A DNA stretch of 64,000 nucleotides from contig OW799237.1 of the NCBI GenBank assembly GCA_941918925.1, forward strand, positions 108,408,515-108,472,514, given 5' to 3'. Under the pieces are notes generated by a model. The model saw nothing but the letters and a program-made list of their open reading frames with translations. It was not told where the DNA came from and made no database searches. The position numbers and the translations under genes are program-made. The DNA comes from Phyto melanocephala (lineage: Eukaryota > Arthropoda > Insecta > Diptera > Rhinophoridae). This document shows, one piece after another, positions 22,360 to 34,777 of the stretch (its first letter is position 1; every line of letters starts with the position of its first letter).

Positions 22360-24140
22360 TTTTTTTGTAGAATTTTTTGTTTTTCTTAAGCAGACACAAG
22401 TAATTTAATAAAACAGTTGATTTCTAAGTATGTTGTATACAAATTTAAATAACTAAAACAATATTGTGACATAAACAAAACGTGTTACTGTTTATTAAAT
22501 ATGTATAAAATTTTACATTAAAATACAGTTAAAACGAGAAAAAGAGACAACACTACGTTTTAACGACATTGAAAGTTGTAAAGTAACACAATACAAATCT
22601 ATTAAAAGAACTATTGTTCACATGCTTTTGTACATCCAATTATTGTTAGAAAATAACTCAAATGACAAATCGCAAAGTAAAATTACAGAAATACTTGTAT
22701 AGGAGAAACAATTTTTTGTTTCTATTCGCATTTTTTTTTTGTTTTAGTCGTTTCATGCGAAAAATTTTTCGATGAACTAAGTACTTTGCAAGCACCAGCT
22801 TGAATCGTTATTATGAAAAGGAAAAGTAACAAGAGAGAAAACAAGTCTCAAACAAAGGTTCATCGGCTACAATGGTCAATAGTCACCTTGTTTACAAACT
22901 TTATCACATGTCGTTAAATAGAAAAAAAACATACATACATACATATGTATGTTTGAATGTATCAGTGATGGACAATTAGTGCTATTGTACATATTTTATT
23001 AGTACCTTTTCTCTAAAAAATTTACCCGGTCTCCCACGTCAGTTTAATGGTATTTCGTTATATTACCATAAATGGTGACAATTCCCAATCTCATGACACC
23101 GTATGCTAAGGATTTTGGGTGTCCCAAATTATTTTGATTTTAGCTGGTATGATTTTTTTGTTAGTTGGTGAGTGCCAGACCAGTTAGTTGGCAAGAACCA
23201 CCCCGTTCGGCGAGCTCTAGCCGGAGCATACGCGAGCATACCAGCGCCACCTACAATCTGGCCACTCGATATTATTGGTAAACGTTTCACCACACTCACC
23301 GCCACTGCAATGGTAAAAGTTGTATGTATGTTGTCATATTTGCAACTGTACACATTTCGTTAAAAATTTCTTAATTACAATTTTATACCATCAACCATTT
23401 TGACTGAGTTTACATAATGTCGTAATAATACAATATACTTAGATTAAAATAAAAAGTTAATGCTGTTGTCGTTTGTTTAAAAATAAATTTGTTTGTGTTG
23501 AAGTGAATTTCTTAAACATAAGCACCTACGAGAGGTTGTGAATTGAACAACAACAAACCCATATATGGTGGAATTTCTAAATGATGATCAATGTAGTTGT
23601 TTGTAGTTATTTGAATCGTCATGTTATGAATTTAATAATAAAATATGTGTCACATTTATAAAACAAGTCAAAGTGTTTTTACAATCAGAAGATCCAATTT
23701 GATTTTATTTTTCCTGTGGAATCAGTAAAAAAAAAACTGAGCAACTTACCATTTACGATTCTCGACCACCTTAATGTAATTCTAAAAATAATATTTATAA
23801 TTCGCAATGACCCAAACGATTTAATACGATGCAAAATATTAACTCAATTTACAACCAACCTATCGTAGAAATCGTAGGTTGTAAGAAATTAACTTTTTTC
23901 ATATTAAAGAAAGACGGCAATACTACTTACTTTTCCAGCTATGATGTATTTATACGACATTCTATAAACTTAGGTAAAATTGTTGTAACTGTGGTATAAA
24001 AAATTAATGTAGAAATTTAAAAAAAAAATGTGTACAACTACTACGATTTACAACACCTACGACAGCTTATGAATTGAGCAATTATAATAACTGCAATCGG
24101 CACAGCAAATAAAAAAAAAGCTTTTCGAATGTTAATTTTT
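22360..24140. other. Spacer with a GC-rich patch (23160-23310)
   Basis: It is mostly AT-rich with a CATA tract at 22931-22944. The patch at 23160-23310 is unusually GC-rich (CCCGTTCGGCGAGCTCTAGC) and open in two frames, but neither frame has a motif I recognise. It may be an old transposon fragment. Confidence 0.4.
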
Positions 24141-24144
24141 TTAT

Positions 24145-24700
24145 TCTGTGTATGGTATCGATCTTTTGGAAATATCCGGGAATGAATCGCTATTGAAATT
24201 CAGCACAATCGCCCCATAACTTTCTGAGATACGAGCAAATTAACACGCCTGCCTCTGCGCAATATAAGCACTATAAAAAAATTAAAATTCATGATGGCCG
24301 CTACTACAAAATGGTGGACAATAAATTTATATATAGGTCAAATCTGGTATTTTAAAATGTAACTTATCGAACACCCTCAATATTGGTATCAAATGAAAGA
24401 GCTAGACCAGTAGAATTCAGTAAATTGTTAAAAAATGTGAAATCCAAGATGGCATCTAAAACAAAATGGCGGATCAAATTTTTTTAACCCAATTAATATG
24501 GGTATCAAATGAAAGGACTTGAATATTAGAATACAGATAAGTAAAAATTCAAAATTAAAGATGGCGTCGGAAATAATGAGGAAAAATGGCGTATAATATG
24601 AAGTATAGGTTAAGCTACGATATGGGATTATACCTATGTAAATGATAGTGAAGGGTATTATCAGATTCAACACGGCCGAATATAGCACTTTTACTTGTTA
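24145..24700 (+). mobile_element. DINE-1-like copy, 5'-truncated, long subfamily
   Basis: It begins mid-element at GTATCGATCTTTTGGAAATA, carries the CAAGATGGC-type internal units and ends with ATTCAACACGGCCGAAT and TTACTTGTTA. The hairpin has one mismatch. Confidence 0.75.
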
Positions 24701-24829
24701 TATGTACATATGTACGCATTTCATATTAATGAAATAAATGGTGATACAAACAATTGTTATTGCATGGCTACATGTTGTGAAGGGTATATAAGATTCGGCA
24801 CGGCCGAATATAGCACTCTTACTTGTTTT
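24701..24829 (+). mobile_element. DINE-1-like 3'-end fragment
   Basis: It contains TGGTGATACAAACAATTGTT, GAAGGGTATATAAGATTCGG, the perfect hairpin ATTCGGCACGGCCGAAT and CTCTTACTTGTT. It abuts the preceding copy directly, so one may have inserted next to or into the other. Confidence 0.75.
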
Positions 24830-25222
24830 TGTTTAATTTTAACAGACATTTCTCACTACTAGGTGACAAACAAATATTATAGGAACCTTTTCACATGTCG
24901 CAATAGTTATTTCTATGGTTATTTAATATAAGTACCAAAATGTTAAAAAAACCTTTTTGGTTGTTTTTCAGTACTATTTTAAAATTACTATTTTCTATTA
25001 CCGGAAAGTATGTATTGTATTAATAAACAAATGGTGGAAATTTTCAAATGGTACTATGGAACTCCAAACAAGAAAGTATTTTTTGTAGAACTTGGTTCTT
25101 TTTATTCAAAGTATTTTTTTTATAAAAAAAATACATCAATATGTTATTGAAAAATAATTTCCATTACAAACAACACTTTCGGATATAATTTTTGTATTTC
25201 CTGGCCAAATTGCAGTTCTTTC

Positions 25223-26026
25223 TATGCCCTTCACAAGTGAAAAGGTTTGTCATTCCGTGTGAAATTTCTACAATTTTCATTTCCGACCCCATATTTTCTG
25301 AAAGCTTATGAATAGGGGAGTCGATTAAGCTCTGTCAGTCTGTCCGTGTGTATGTTGAAATCAACTTTTTGAAGCCCCCCGATATCGCATGGACCCGGGT
25401 GAGGTATTAAAATATCAGAAATATTCGGGAGTGGATCGGTATTGAAAATCAGAAACATCGGTACATAAACAACTGAGATATGAGCAAAAACCCACGACCA
25501 CCTCGATTTTTTTTCACAAAAACAACATTACAACAACAACATACATACATACAAACATGTATACTGGTTAGAGAAAACGTGGCATCGAATCCCAGCTGAG
25601 CCAAAAATAAATTTTTATTTTTTTATATTTTTTTTTTAATTTTTTTATTTTTTATTTAATATATTATTTATATTTTTATTATTATTATTTTTTTTTAAAT
25701 TTTTTTTTTTATTATTTTATTTTTTTTTTGTGTTTTATATTTTATATATATATAAATTTTTTATATATTTTATATATATATTTTATATTATTATATATAT
25801 TTTAATTATTTTTTTTAATTTTTTTTTAAATTTTTTTTTTTTTTTTTTTAACATACATACGCAAACTTATAATTTTACAATGGGATGTTTTTATATATGT
25901 AGGTTTTTTTATGTATGTACGTATTTCATATGGGGAATGGTGATACAAACTACTGTTATTGCATGACTACACGTTGTGAAGGGTATATAAGATTCGGCAT
26001 GGCCGAATATAGCGCTCTTACTTGTT
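25223..26026 (+). mobile_element. DINE-1-like Helentron copy
   Basis: A full-length copy in plus orientation: CCCTTCACAAGTGAAAAGG at 5', then CGACCCCATATTTTCTGAAA, a long poly(T/A) block at 25610-25850, and ATTCGGCATGGCCGAAT with CTCTTACTTGTT at 3'. Confidence 0.87.
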
Positions 26027-26321
26027 ATATTATAAGTATGTTAGTATTATGGCGAGTAATTAAAATACTTTAGGATAGTCAGTATCAATACACCTGCCTT
26101 TAAGTTTTTATCATGTAAGAATGATATCGATAATCCATTAAAAAAGATTCATTACACTTTCTTAAGAAAAAAAAAAAAATACTAAACATGACGTTGGGGA
26201 TTAATACTGAATTTTCCATCACTGATCTTTGCACAAACACACATCTATAGATACATTCATACAGATATGTATGTATGTATAAGAATCAATAAAAATATTG
26301 TGTTTAACAATTGTTTGTTTT

Positions 26322-27745
26322 TTTACCCTTCACCACTGATGGCAAGGTTATATAATGCATTGTCATTCCGTATGTAATTTCTAAAATATTTTCTTTTGCA
26401 CCCCATATTTCAGAAGCCTTATTTATGGAGAAATCGATTCAGTGATTTCCGTTTGTATCTGTGTGTGGTATCAAACTTTTAGATATGTACGAAAGAAAAT
26501 CTGCTGAGATATAAACAAGAAAACACAACTGCCATTTGGGGTTTCCAAACTTTCCACAAAAAATAGAGTTTTCAGACATGCCTAATTTCAATTTCCTTCA
26601 CAATCGTACGAGTCAATCACAGCAACATCTGATATAATTCTGTCCCAATAAAAATTTTTTTATTTAAATATCATGAGTTTGGTTTTCGTAAATCAACTTC
26701 GAAGAAATAAAAAATGTTGCCATCTGTATTTAATACAAGTGAAGCAAAAAATGTTGTTTTTCTATTAAATGCGTTAAAAAACTCGATGTTTGCATAAAAA
26801 TTATCATTTTATATTTTATAAAACTTTTCACAAAATTTACAAAATCGGACAGATTTTAAAAAAATATGCGCAAATACTTTACTACTATTCTTTTCGAGCA
26901 CATACGATTAAAAAAAATTCAAACAACTTAGTCTGATAGCCAATCCAGGGGCTCAATTCTAGTTCTGTGAATCTGTGAAATAAATGTATAGCAAAGGGTA
27001 TGGTGCCATCATATGATATGAAACACAAAAACTTTTCATTTCATAGAACGAGAATTGATATCCAGGTGTTTATTACTTATGCATATTATAAGTCTTTAAG
27101 GTGAGTCGGACAAATCGCTCAAGTATGCTTAAAGTGATAAGCAAAAATAATATAGTGTTTTTTTTTCAAAAATCATGTTTCAAATATCCTAAATAACTAA
27201 AATAAATATGACAATGACACCAGCTACCCAGTCATACATAGTATTAATAATTACTTAAGAAACAAACTGCAAAAAAATACAACTGCCTTGGTATTTTCCC
27301 TAAAGTTTACAAGCGAAAATTGATTTCTTTCAGCTTTAAAACGAAAAAAATTCAATATTAACATATAATGAAAGAGCTTGACTACACTACACATAAAAAA
27401 AAAGCGAAAATTCATACCGAATTACTTTTTTTTTAAATTCAAAATGGCCACCAGTACAAAATGACAGATTTCATATTTTTTCACACTCTTCTTTTCTAAA
27501 ATGGTTATCAAATGAAAGGACACATTTAATAGAATACAATACACTTTGTAAAAATTTAAATTCCAAGATGACATCTTAAACAAAATGGAGTATTAGATGT
27601 TGTTTCGACCGCAAAACGATCACACTCATACATATATACGAAGGCTATGCTCTGTAATTATGTAATTTTGCAAATTTTCTTATACCTGCATGTTGGTAAA
27701 GTGTATGTAAGATTCGACACGATCGAATTTAAAAATATTTCTTAT
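26322..27745 (+). mobile_element. DINE-1-like copy, strongly degraded
   Basis: It starts TTACCCTTCACCACTGATGG and keeps CATTCCGTATGTAATTTC. Internal units with AATGAAAGAGCTTGACT and CCAAGATGAC follow at 27365-27600, and it ends with ATTCGACACGATCGAAT and TTTCTTATG. Long diverged stretches in between may hold other debris. Confidence 0.55.
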
Positions 27746-27754
27746 GTAATATGG

Positions 27755-27890
27755 TAGCGTGTGCCCGCGACTTTGTTTAGTTATCGGGATTAAATATAGC
27801 CTATGTACTAATTTATGTTGTTATCTATTTCATTTAGTTCCGTTCAGCCGTCAAGAATCTAAACATACACACATTTATTATCTTAACTGC
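27755..27890. repeat. Fragment of a CCCGCGACTTTG dispersed repeat
   Basis: It reads GCGTGTGCCCGCGACTTTG, TAGCCTATGTACTAAT, CCGTTCAGCCGTCAAG, ACATACACACA in order. From general knowledge, this arrangement recurs in repeat tails across many insect genomes; the family is not identified here. Confidence 0.45.
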
Positions 27891-28017
27891 CGTATGTAAA
27901 CTATTATCAAAAATTTATCAAGGGATTATTAAACTGTGGAAATTTGCTTTTGAAAATTTTGTTTATTTTTTATAAATGTTGTATTTAGCCGGATGATTGT
28001 ATAATTCTTATTTTCTT

Positions 28018-29237
28018 GTATTGCCTTCACCAGTGGAGTCAAGGGCATAAATAGCTTTGTCATTATATTTGTATTTTTTATAATATTGATATTTAAAGTG
28101 AATTGTGCTGAAATCTTACGAATAGGGGAGTCAATTGAGCAATGTCCATCTTACGGTGTGTTGGTTGAAATCAATCATGTGCCATCAATCATTTGTAAAT
28201 ATTCAGGAATAAATCGCTAATGAAACTCAACACAATCGCCCTATAAGTTTCTGAGGTTTGAGCAAATAATTACGATTTCCTCTTTTTTCTGCATTAGCAC
28301 CACAAAAATTACCATTTTTCAGTTGTAGGATAATTTTTAGACACGTTTCTTGCTCTTTGCAGGTACTATAAGTTCTAGGGATATTCGCAAAATTTTAACA
28401 AATCGGTCACCAACCGGCAAAGTTATAGGTGAAAATTAGTTTTTAAAAATATATTTTTTTAAGTCTATCAGGTTTATCAAGCTTCTAAATAATTTTTATT
28501 CACTATTAAGACATAAAATTGCAAGCCGTACTCGCAGAAACAATTCCTAAGAAAAACTAGAAAATCAGATTGAAACTAACTGAGTTATAAGCACAAAGAT
28601 ACAACTGCTTCGTTGCTTTTCCTAAAATTTAGAAACAAACATTGATTTTTTCAGCTTCTAGACAACCAGAGAGTCATTATGGACATCAAATGAGAGGCCT
28701 TGAATAGCTGAATATACACACTATCGAAAGTTCTAAACCTATTATGGCCGCCAAAAAGGCGCACAATAAATTTATATATGGGTCAAATCTAGTTTTTAAA
28801 AATGTAATCCTTTTAAATTCTTCAATTTTGGTATCAAATGAAATGGCTTGGCCAGCGGAATACAGTAAACTATGAAAAGGTTAAAATCCAAGATGGTGCC
28901 CTAAATAAAGTAACGGTTAGATATATGGTCCATATATAGTAATTACGGCTTTGGCTTCTTCAATTTCATAATATTGGTATCAAATAAAAGGGCTTGACCT
29001 TGAGAATACAGTAAACTATAAAATATATAGAACCCAAGATGACGTCCGAAACAAAATGGTGGATAATTTTATTCTTAACCACATTAATGTGGGTATCAAA
29101 TGAAAGCGTTTGACTAGTAGAATACAATTGACTATGTAAAAATGTATGCTACGATGAGGTCATTATAACTATTATGTTAATGATGGTAAAGGGTATTATC
29201 AAATTCGGCATGACCGAATATAGAATTATTTCTTGTT
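28018..29237 (+). mobile_element. DINE-1-like copy, long subfamily with internal tandem repeats
   Basis: The 5' end GCCTTCACCAGTGGAGTCAA is recognisable. About four units with TATCAAATGAAA..GCTTGAC and CCAAGATGGT lie between 28670 and 29130. The 3' hairpin ATTCGGCATGACCGAAT and TTTCTTGTT close it. Confidence 0.75.
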
Positions 29238-29239
29238 AT

Positions 29240-30170
29240 TATTTACCTTGTCTTGTATTAATAAATATTTTTATTAGATGTAATGTATTGTAATGGTAAT
29301 CGGTTAATTTATTCTTTGCTACACATAAAAAATTTATAATTTGAACAAGCATTGTATTCTATTACAATTATGTTGCTATCATTGAAGTAACTAAACTATT
29401 GTTTAGATCGAGGTTACAGTATCATTTAAAAAAACAATACAATTAAAATATTGAAAATTATGTGTTAAAAATAAAATTCTTGACTAGATGTAGTCTCGAA
29501 AGGTTTTTAAGACATGCCTTTATACACCAATAATTACTGCTAAAAAGTTAAATAGAAAAAGCGTTATTACTTTGAGGCGAATTAATATTTTATCATGTGA
29601 CAAAACAATCGGTCACCTAATCTCCTTATCTTCTTTGCTTTTATTATATAAACTAAAAAATGTTCTCAGGAATGGAAAATCGAGATCCACTTTTAAATTG
29701 TGATATATAACTATCGATATTCAATCATAACTATACAACGTATATCGATTTTTAATGACTTTAAAAGAAAATTTAGTTAGAGCTATGTGACTATAAATCC
29801 GTTTTTTCTAACAATAGCTCACTAAATTTAAAACGCGATTTCGAAAAAAGTCGAGATATGCACTTTTTATATTAAGTCATTAATATGTCTGTAAAATAAT
29901 TATAAATTGATTATAATATCTAAAAAACATGGTAGTACAGTGTTATATTATTATACAAAGTTAATAATATAACAAGGCATATTTAAAAAGGTCATCAATT
30001 TTGTTTTCCAAATAACAAAAATGAGATAAAATCACGCGATCCTTCAGATTATACTTTATAGAATTTTTTGAATGAATGATATTGTCGTAAGAATAAATAA
30101 AAAAGGTGTTAAAAAATAACTTCATAGATACCAATATTATAAAAGAAATGTTATATGTACACAAAACTCT
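29240..30170. other. AT-rich spacer next to the QSOX-B donor
   Basis: No element ends, ORF or RNA structure was recognised. Confidence 0.5.
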
Positions 30171-30179
30171 TTAACGTAC

Positions 30180-31619
30180 CTGAAAGTGTTCAGAACAATC
30201 AGTGCAGCCAAAAAAGTATTTAATATAACCGTGCATCGCCTGCAGTACCTCCAAAGGATCTTGACTCTTATCCGTATTGGCAGCCTGAACTGTCATAAAG
30301 TGAAATAGTTGCCACAGTGAACAGGAGAAACCTCGTAAACTGTGCTGAGAACCAATACAACCGACATAATTTGCTGATGAATAGATAGGTCCCAATTGCT
30401 TTTCCAATTTTTTCAATTCAATTTCAAAATCTTCGCCCGACAATTCATTATTGTGATGTGAAACAAAAACGGCTAATTTTGATATCAGCGAGCGTCCCGA
30501 TGAGCCCAAAGGATTATAGCGTTCTAAAACGGCCAGAAATTTTTGTAGAGCTAAAAGCTTTTCACCGTTAATATGAGGGGATTTTGGTATTTCATTGTGT
30601 AGAGTGTTGCGAATTGCCATTTCGAGATCGGCCTGATATACAAGATGTTTATTGCGTTTAACTTCTTCTATTATTTCAGTAAGTTTATTTGAATCTTTTC
30701 GGGTATCTTGCGAGTCCCTCGCACCTTCTGTTTTCGTTTCCGGCTTTTCAGTTATATGCTGAGAGTTTAAAAAAGATTTGATTGTTTCTTTATAGGAATC
30801 GGAGTGCTCATGCAGTGGTGCATAGGGAACTATAGAACCAACGCGATTAATGGTGGCAATTTTATAACTTAAGCCATCTATTTGGTATTTGGCCGCAAGC
30901 TCAAGATCAGTTATTCTTTTTACTGCTATATTGGGATATCTAAGAAAATGTAGTATAGTCTCTAAGCCTATGGTAGAGCTTTCTGGTTCATATACTAAAA
31001 CCACATATTTCTTTAAACTATCAAGACCTTCAAATAATAGCGGTACTTTGGCGGTTTGCACTACATGTAAATCTGGCCAATTAGTCATATTACTGGTCTT
31101 ATTCTCGGCGGCAATGAACTGGGCCAAACTTTTGGTTATAAAATCCAAGTCTTGCGATTGAATTAGTTTGCCATAATTATTTGTTGCTGGTTGATACGAA
31201 GGGCCATAATATCTCAAAGTGGGATAGGCCATAATTTCATATTCCCTGCAAATAGCATTGTTTTCATCGACTGCACAATCAATAGCACTTATTAGCATAA
31301 CATCCCGCCAGTCATATAATTTCGTAGCTAATTTTTTATAAGACGGGGCAAAATTGCGGCAATGACCACAATAACTGTTATAAAATTCGACCAATATGGA
31401 ATGATTCGTATTAATAATTTCGTTTTTGAAATTGATATTATTTAGTATGAGAACATTATCAGTTGCATTGTAGAGACCTAATTCTTCTGATTCTTCATTT
31501 ATTACTCTGGCATTGGTCACCAGCAATAAAGTAATTATAAGGAAAACAACAAAAGAATAGTGTTTAGCTGACACCGTCGTAACATACTTTATTTTTTTGT
31601 TTTTAAAATTCTTGTACAT
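30180..31619 (-). CDS. Qsox: Quiescin sulfhydryl oxidase paralog B, exon 1
   Basis: This is the first coding exon of a complete QSOX gene (480 residues here, 643 with exon 2). A hydrophobic segment at about 21-36 fits a signal peptide after a basic N-terminus. The thioredoxin domain covers about 50-155, with the canonical CGHC at 84-87 and AYP as the cis-proline region. A second thioredoxin-like, helix-rich region follows. The Erv/ALR domain begins with SLRGFSCSLWQLFHFMTVQ and includes the redox pair FFGCTDC (472-475) followed by SEHF. The exon ends at CAG|GTACGT in phase 0 and splices to 13358. Several N-x-S/T sites (NATDN, NKTSN) fit a secreted glycoprotein. It is a tandem duplicate of the gene at 3272-4726. 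Family assignment is firm. Which Drosophila Qsox is the ortholog cannot be decided by eye. Confidence 0.94.
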
Positions 31620-31628
31620 TTTTTTTAA

Positions 31629-31669
31629 ATTAACTCGGTTTCACTTTGTCGTATCTTTATATATATATA
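31629..31669 (-). promoter_or_regulatory. QSOX paralog B TATA-like box and conserved leader
   Basis: On the minus strand a TATATATATATAAAG stretch (31655-31669) lies just upstream of a leader (31629-31649) nearly identical to that of paralog A. The start codon follows about 10 bp later. The TATA run could also be a plain AT microsatellite. The leader conservation is the stronger signal. Confidence 0.45.
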
Positions 31670-32317
31670 CACTCACTTTAAATACTTATGTTAATTAGTT
31701 GATTGTATTTTATTTTTTTGTTGTATTTGTTATAAAATACAAAACGTACTTTTATGTTTTTATTATCCGTGCGCACTTCTACTAACAATGCCTATCTTCT
31801 TGTATAATTCTTAATTAAACAAAAGTTGTTGTTTGAGCTAGCAGCAAGTATACTCAAAAGTATAGCAGGTCATTATTTTTGCTTATATTTATGTTTGCAA
31901 ACTGTCAAACTACATTAAAAAAAAATACACAAAATCAGTAATATATGAGGTTTCTTTGACAGCAAGATAATTTATTAAATTGTTGTTGCACAGCTCATCT
32001 ACCTTGTTTGTTTGTTCAAAAACAAGTTTGTTAGGAGAGCTACCATTTGTTTGACATCATTGTACTAGCGATATGGTAGCTTTTCAGTAGCCAGCTGATT
32101 TTTGTTTTTATGAAGAAAACGGTGTTGGTAAGCGAAGTACATGACACAAAGCCGTTAAAATTTAATAGAAATTTTGCAAATAATATAAATATATGTGCTG
32201 CTTAAAATATTATTTTAAATAAAATCACATATTACTGGGGGTTGCCATGCGCAATAAACCTAAAAATGTTTAAAGAACAATTTATGGCATTTATTGTTAA
32301 AAAATTATATCATGTAA

Positions 32318-32506
32318 ATGTTAGCTACGACTACGTCTGAGGTGGTCCATTCGGAAATTCCAATTTTGGACGACTTGTTTGAGCAAAACGAGAGGAATGC
32401 TGACTTTCATACCGTCAATCGTAATTGGATTATTCCTGAATTAGACTTTACATATCACCAGAGAAAAAAGTACACAAATGTGATATGGCACGATCTAGAT
32501 GGCTAA
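32318..32506 (+). CDS. Unrecognised small ORF, 62 codons
   Basis: The ORF has a balanced, charged composition (LDDLFEQNERN, WHDLDG), unlike most low-complexity frames here. It starts about 700 bp upstream of the QSOX-B start, on the opposite strand. No domain, signal peptide or splice context is evident. It could be a fragment of a decayed element. Confidence 0.15.
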   Translation: MLATTTSEVVHSEIPILDDLFEQNERNADFHTVNRNWIIPELDFTYHQRKKYTNVIWHDLDG

Positions 32507-34646
32507 TATAGAGGAGAATTCACCAAGTTGATATCGTAACAAGTTCATTATTTCACGCTCCCATTCACTGAAAATAAAACACAAATTAAGGTCACCTGGA
32601 TTAATTCTAGCTCAAGTTGAATTTTGTACGCTTTAAGGCCAAAATTCTTACGTGAAATATGCCAAGTATTTGATTCTCTTCACTACGTGCTAATGTGGTC
32701 TAACCGGTCGAGTAACATATGCTAAGGTAAAAATATATTCGAATGGATATTTTGGAGCTATAATTTCAAATATTTTTAAATTTCTTATAAGACATTTGCA
32801 TTTAAAGCGACGTTTGGAAAAATAAATTTCTAAATGTCTTAATTTACCATTAGTCGGATCTCTACTGATAAAATATATGTACCTATTATAGTCCATTTTT
32901 GAGAAACATTTGGTGGGGAATACTTATCGAATCTTATTTATTTTTTATTTTAGTATTATTATTTTAAATTGATCAAGATAGTTATGATTAAAAAAATATT
33001 TAACAATTTTTACAGTACATTTTTGAAAACTATTATTTGGAAAGTGGCAACGCTGACCGTTATTTTTTGTTTGTTAAAAACTCATCAAAAACGAACATTA
33101 ACAGAGACCGGCAAGTTTACAGTTAGTCTCTTCTTTTAAGCTGTCATTAAAACCAAAGAATATCTTCGAAAGAGAAACAAACTTATACGGAGTAAAAATA
33201 AATACATTTTAAACAAATTATTAGTACCTATAGTAAGCTCTATTAAGACATGGTTTTATATTTGTTAACAGTATTTTTATTTAAAACTTTTGTAGTTATA
33301 TTTTGTTTTAAGCTTTTGTTTGAAGCAAACATAGATTTGCAATCAGTCTGAATACAGATGCAGTTGTGAAAAGTTGCTTGAAGAAGAACGGTTGATGTAG
33401 AAAATATTAAAGAAGAGAATACGAACCCTAAAAAAAGTTGTCAATTTGTTTTTTTTCACCGATAACGCTGTAGTATTATAAAAGAAAATTAATAAAAGAA
33501 ATTACAATTTAAATAAAAAGTGTTGAAAAAGAATAAACATACATGTATGTATGTGGGTGTATATGTTTAATTAAAGTTATAAAAATTGCAAATCGTATCA
33601 CAAAAAAAATTTATATAAAAAAATGTATGTGTATTTTCTAAACGTGCTGAATTTTCAAATGTCAGCTTAAAATTTAACGCGTTTTTTCTTTACTTTCGTA
33701 CCACTTTGTATGTGTTTTGTGCTTTAAAAAAACAATTGATAAGAATAAACAAAAAAATTTAATACATACATACATACGTTTACATATATAGGTACATATA
33801 TTTTTTAATCCAGAATTTTGCAAGTTTTCTATACTTATAAAAAAACCTATACGAGATTAAAGAGACACGTGAACAACAAAAACAAAAAATGTAAGTACAT
33901 ATGTATGTAAATATATGTAAGAATCCTTATTATATCCGTTTTTAACATTTACATACATACATACATACAAAACGCTTTAAATAGTTTTTAAAATATTTAA
34001 ATATCAATTTCTGTAGTATTAAAAACTTTTTACAAATAGCAAATGACTTCCTATTAAAAAAAAGATTTTTTTTCAATAATGTTCTATGAATAAAGTTTAT
34101 TAGTATTTTCTACAAAAAAGAGAATTTATTTAGTTTCTATATTTGAAAGGTATGCATTGTTAAAGTTAAAACTATTATGACAATATGACGTCGTATTATA
34201 ACATGTGAATCCTCTAAATAAACAATTGTACACTTTAAAATAAAACAGGTGCCACGTCCACTGCTCCAAACATATTTTTGTTTTTGGCGAACGAAATTAG
34301 TAGTTTTGTAAATTTGAGATATTTTAGTCCTCTTGATATAAGTTAATCAATACCCAACTATGTGGTAAATGCCACGTTTCAGTGTGTGGATACCAATTTC
34401 TTTTTTATTTATTTTATCAGATTCTGAAAATATCTGAAAATTATATGAAAAACTAACTTTTTTTTATAAAAAAAAGTATTGTCTGACAAGTTTTAAAATA
34501 AGCAACGTTGTGATCCTCCTTCATTGGGCATTTAATCTGTGGATGACTTTAACTACCTTGCGATGGTACATTTAAGCGTAAGCCCGAAAAAAACAAAATT
34601 CAAAAAAGCTTTTTAAGCCTAATAGAACCAAGATGATTTCAAATCA

Positions 34647-34777
34647 GGGGCCGAATTATGGCATTCGAACGTGATCGAAATTGTAAAATTCTTATTAGAT
34701 TCTCTATACCTGAAGCACAGCGAACTCGATCGTTCGAGTAAGATTTCGATCGTGATCGAATGCCGTAATTCGGCCAC
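34647..34777. mobile_element. Palindromic MITE (ACGGCATTCG family), best copy
   Basis: Ends GGGGCCGAATTATGGCATTC and GAATGCCGTAATTCGGCC are inverted repeats extending over CGATCACGATCGAAAT. The core is a small asymmetric region with TCTATACCTGAAGCACAGCG. Four copies occur in the window. No clear target duplication was seen. Confidence 0.7.

Larger units (their letters stand above)
13359..30179 (-). other. Intron 1 of QSOX paralog B (about 16.8 kb)
   Basis: It is bounded by a GTACGT donor at 30179 and a CAG acceptor at 13359-13361 on the minus strand. It is filled with repeats: seven large DINE-1-like copies or fragments, a pogo-like MITE, a short TIR MITE, a non-LTR retrotransposon scrap and AT-rich spacer. 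No other exon with host-gene character was recognised inside it. The splice junction is inferred from phase and protein continuity, not from transcripts. Confidence 0.8.

Noticed and set aside
23129..23363. Overlapping ORFs on both strands in the GC-rich patch
   Set aside because: No family motif in either frame; openness reflects GC content. It is kept only as a compositional note.
25730..25966. 78-codon FYI-rich ORF
   Set aside because: It is a translation of the poly(T/A) block of a DINE-1-like copy.
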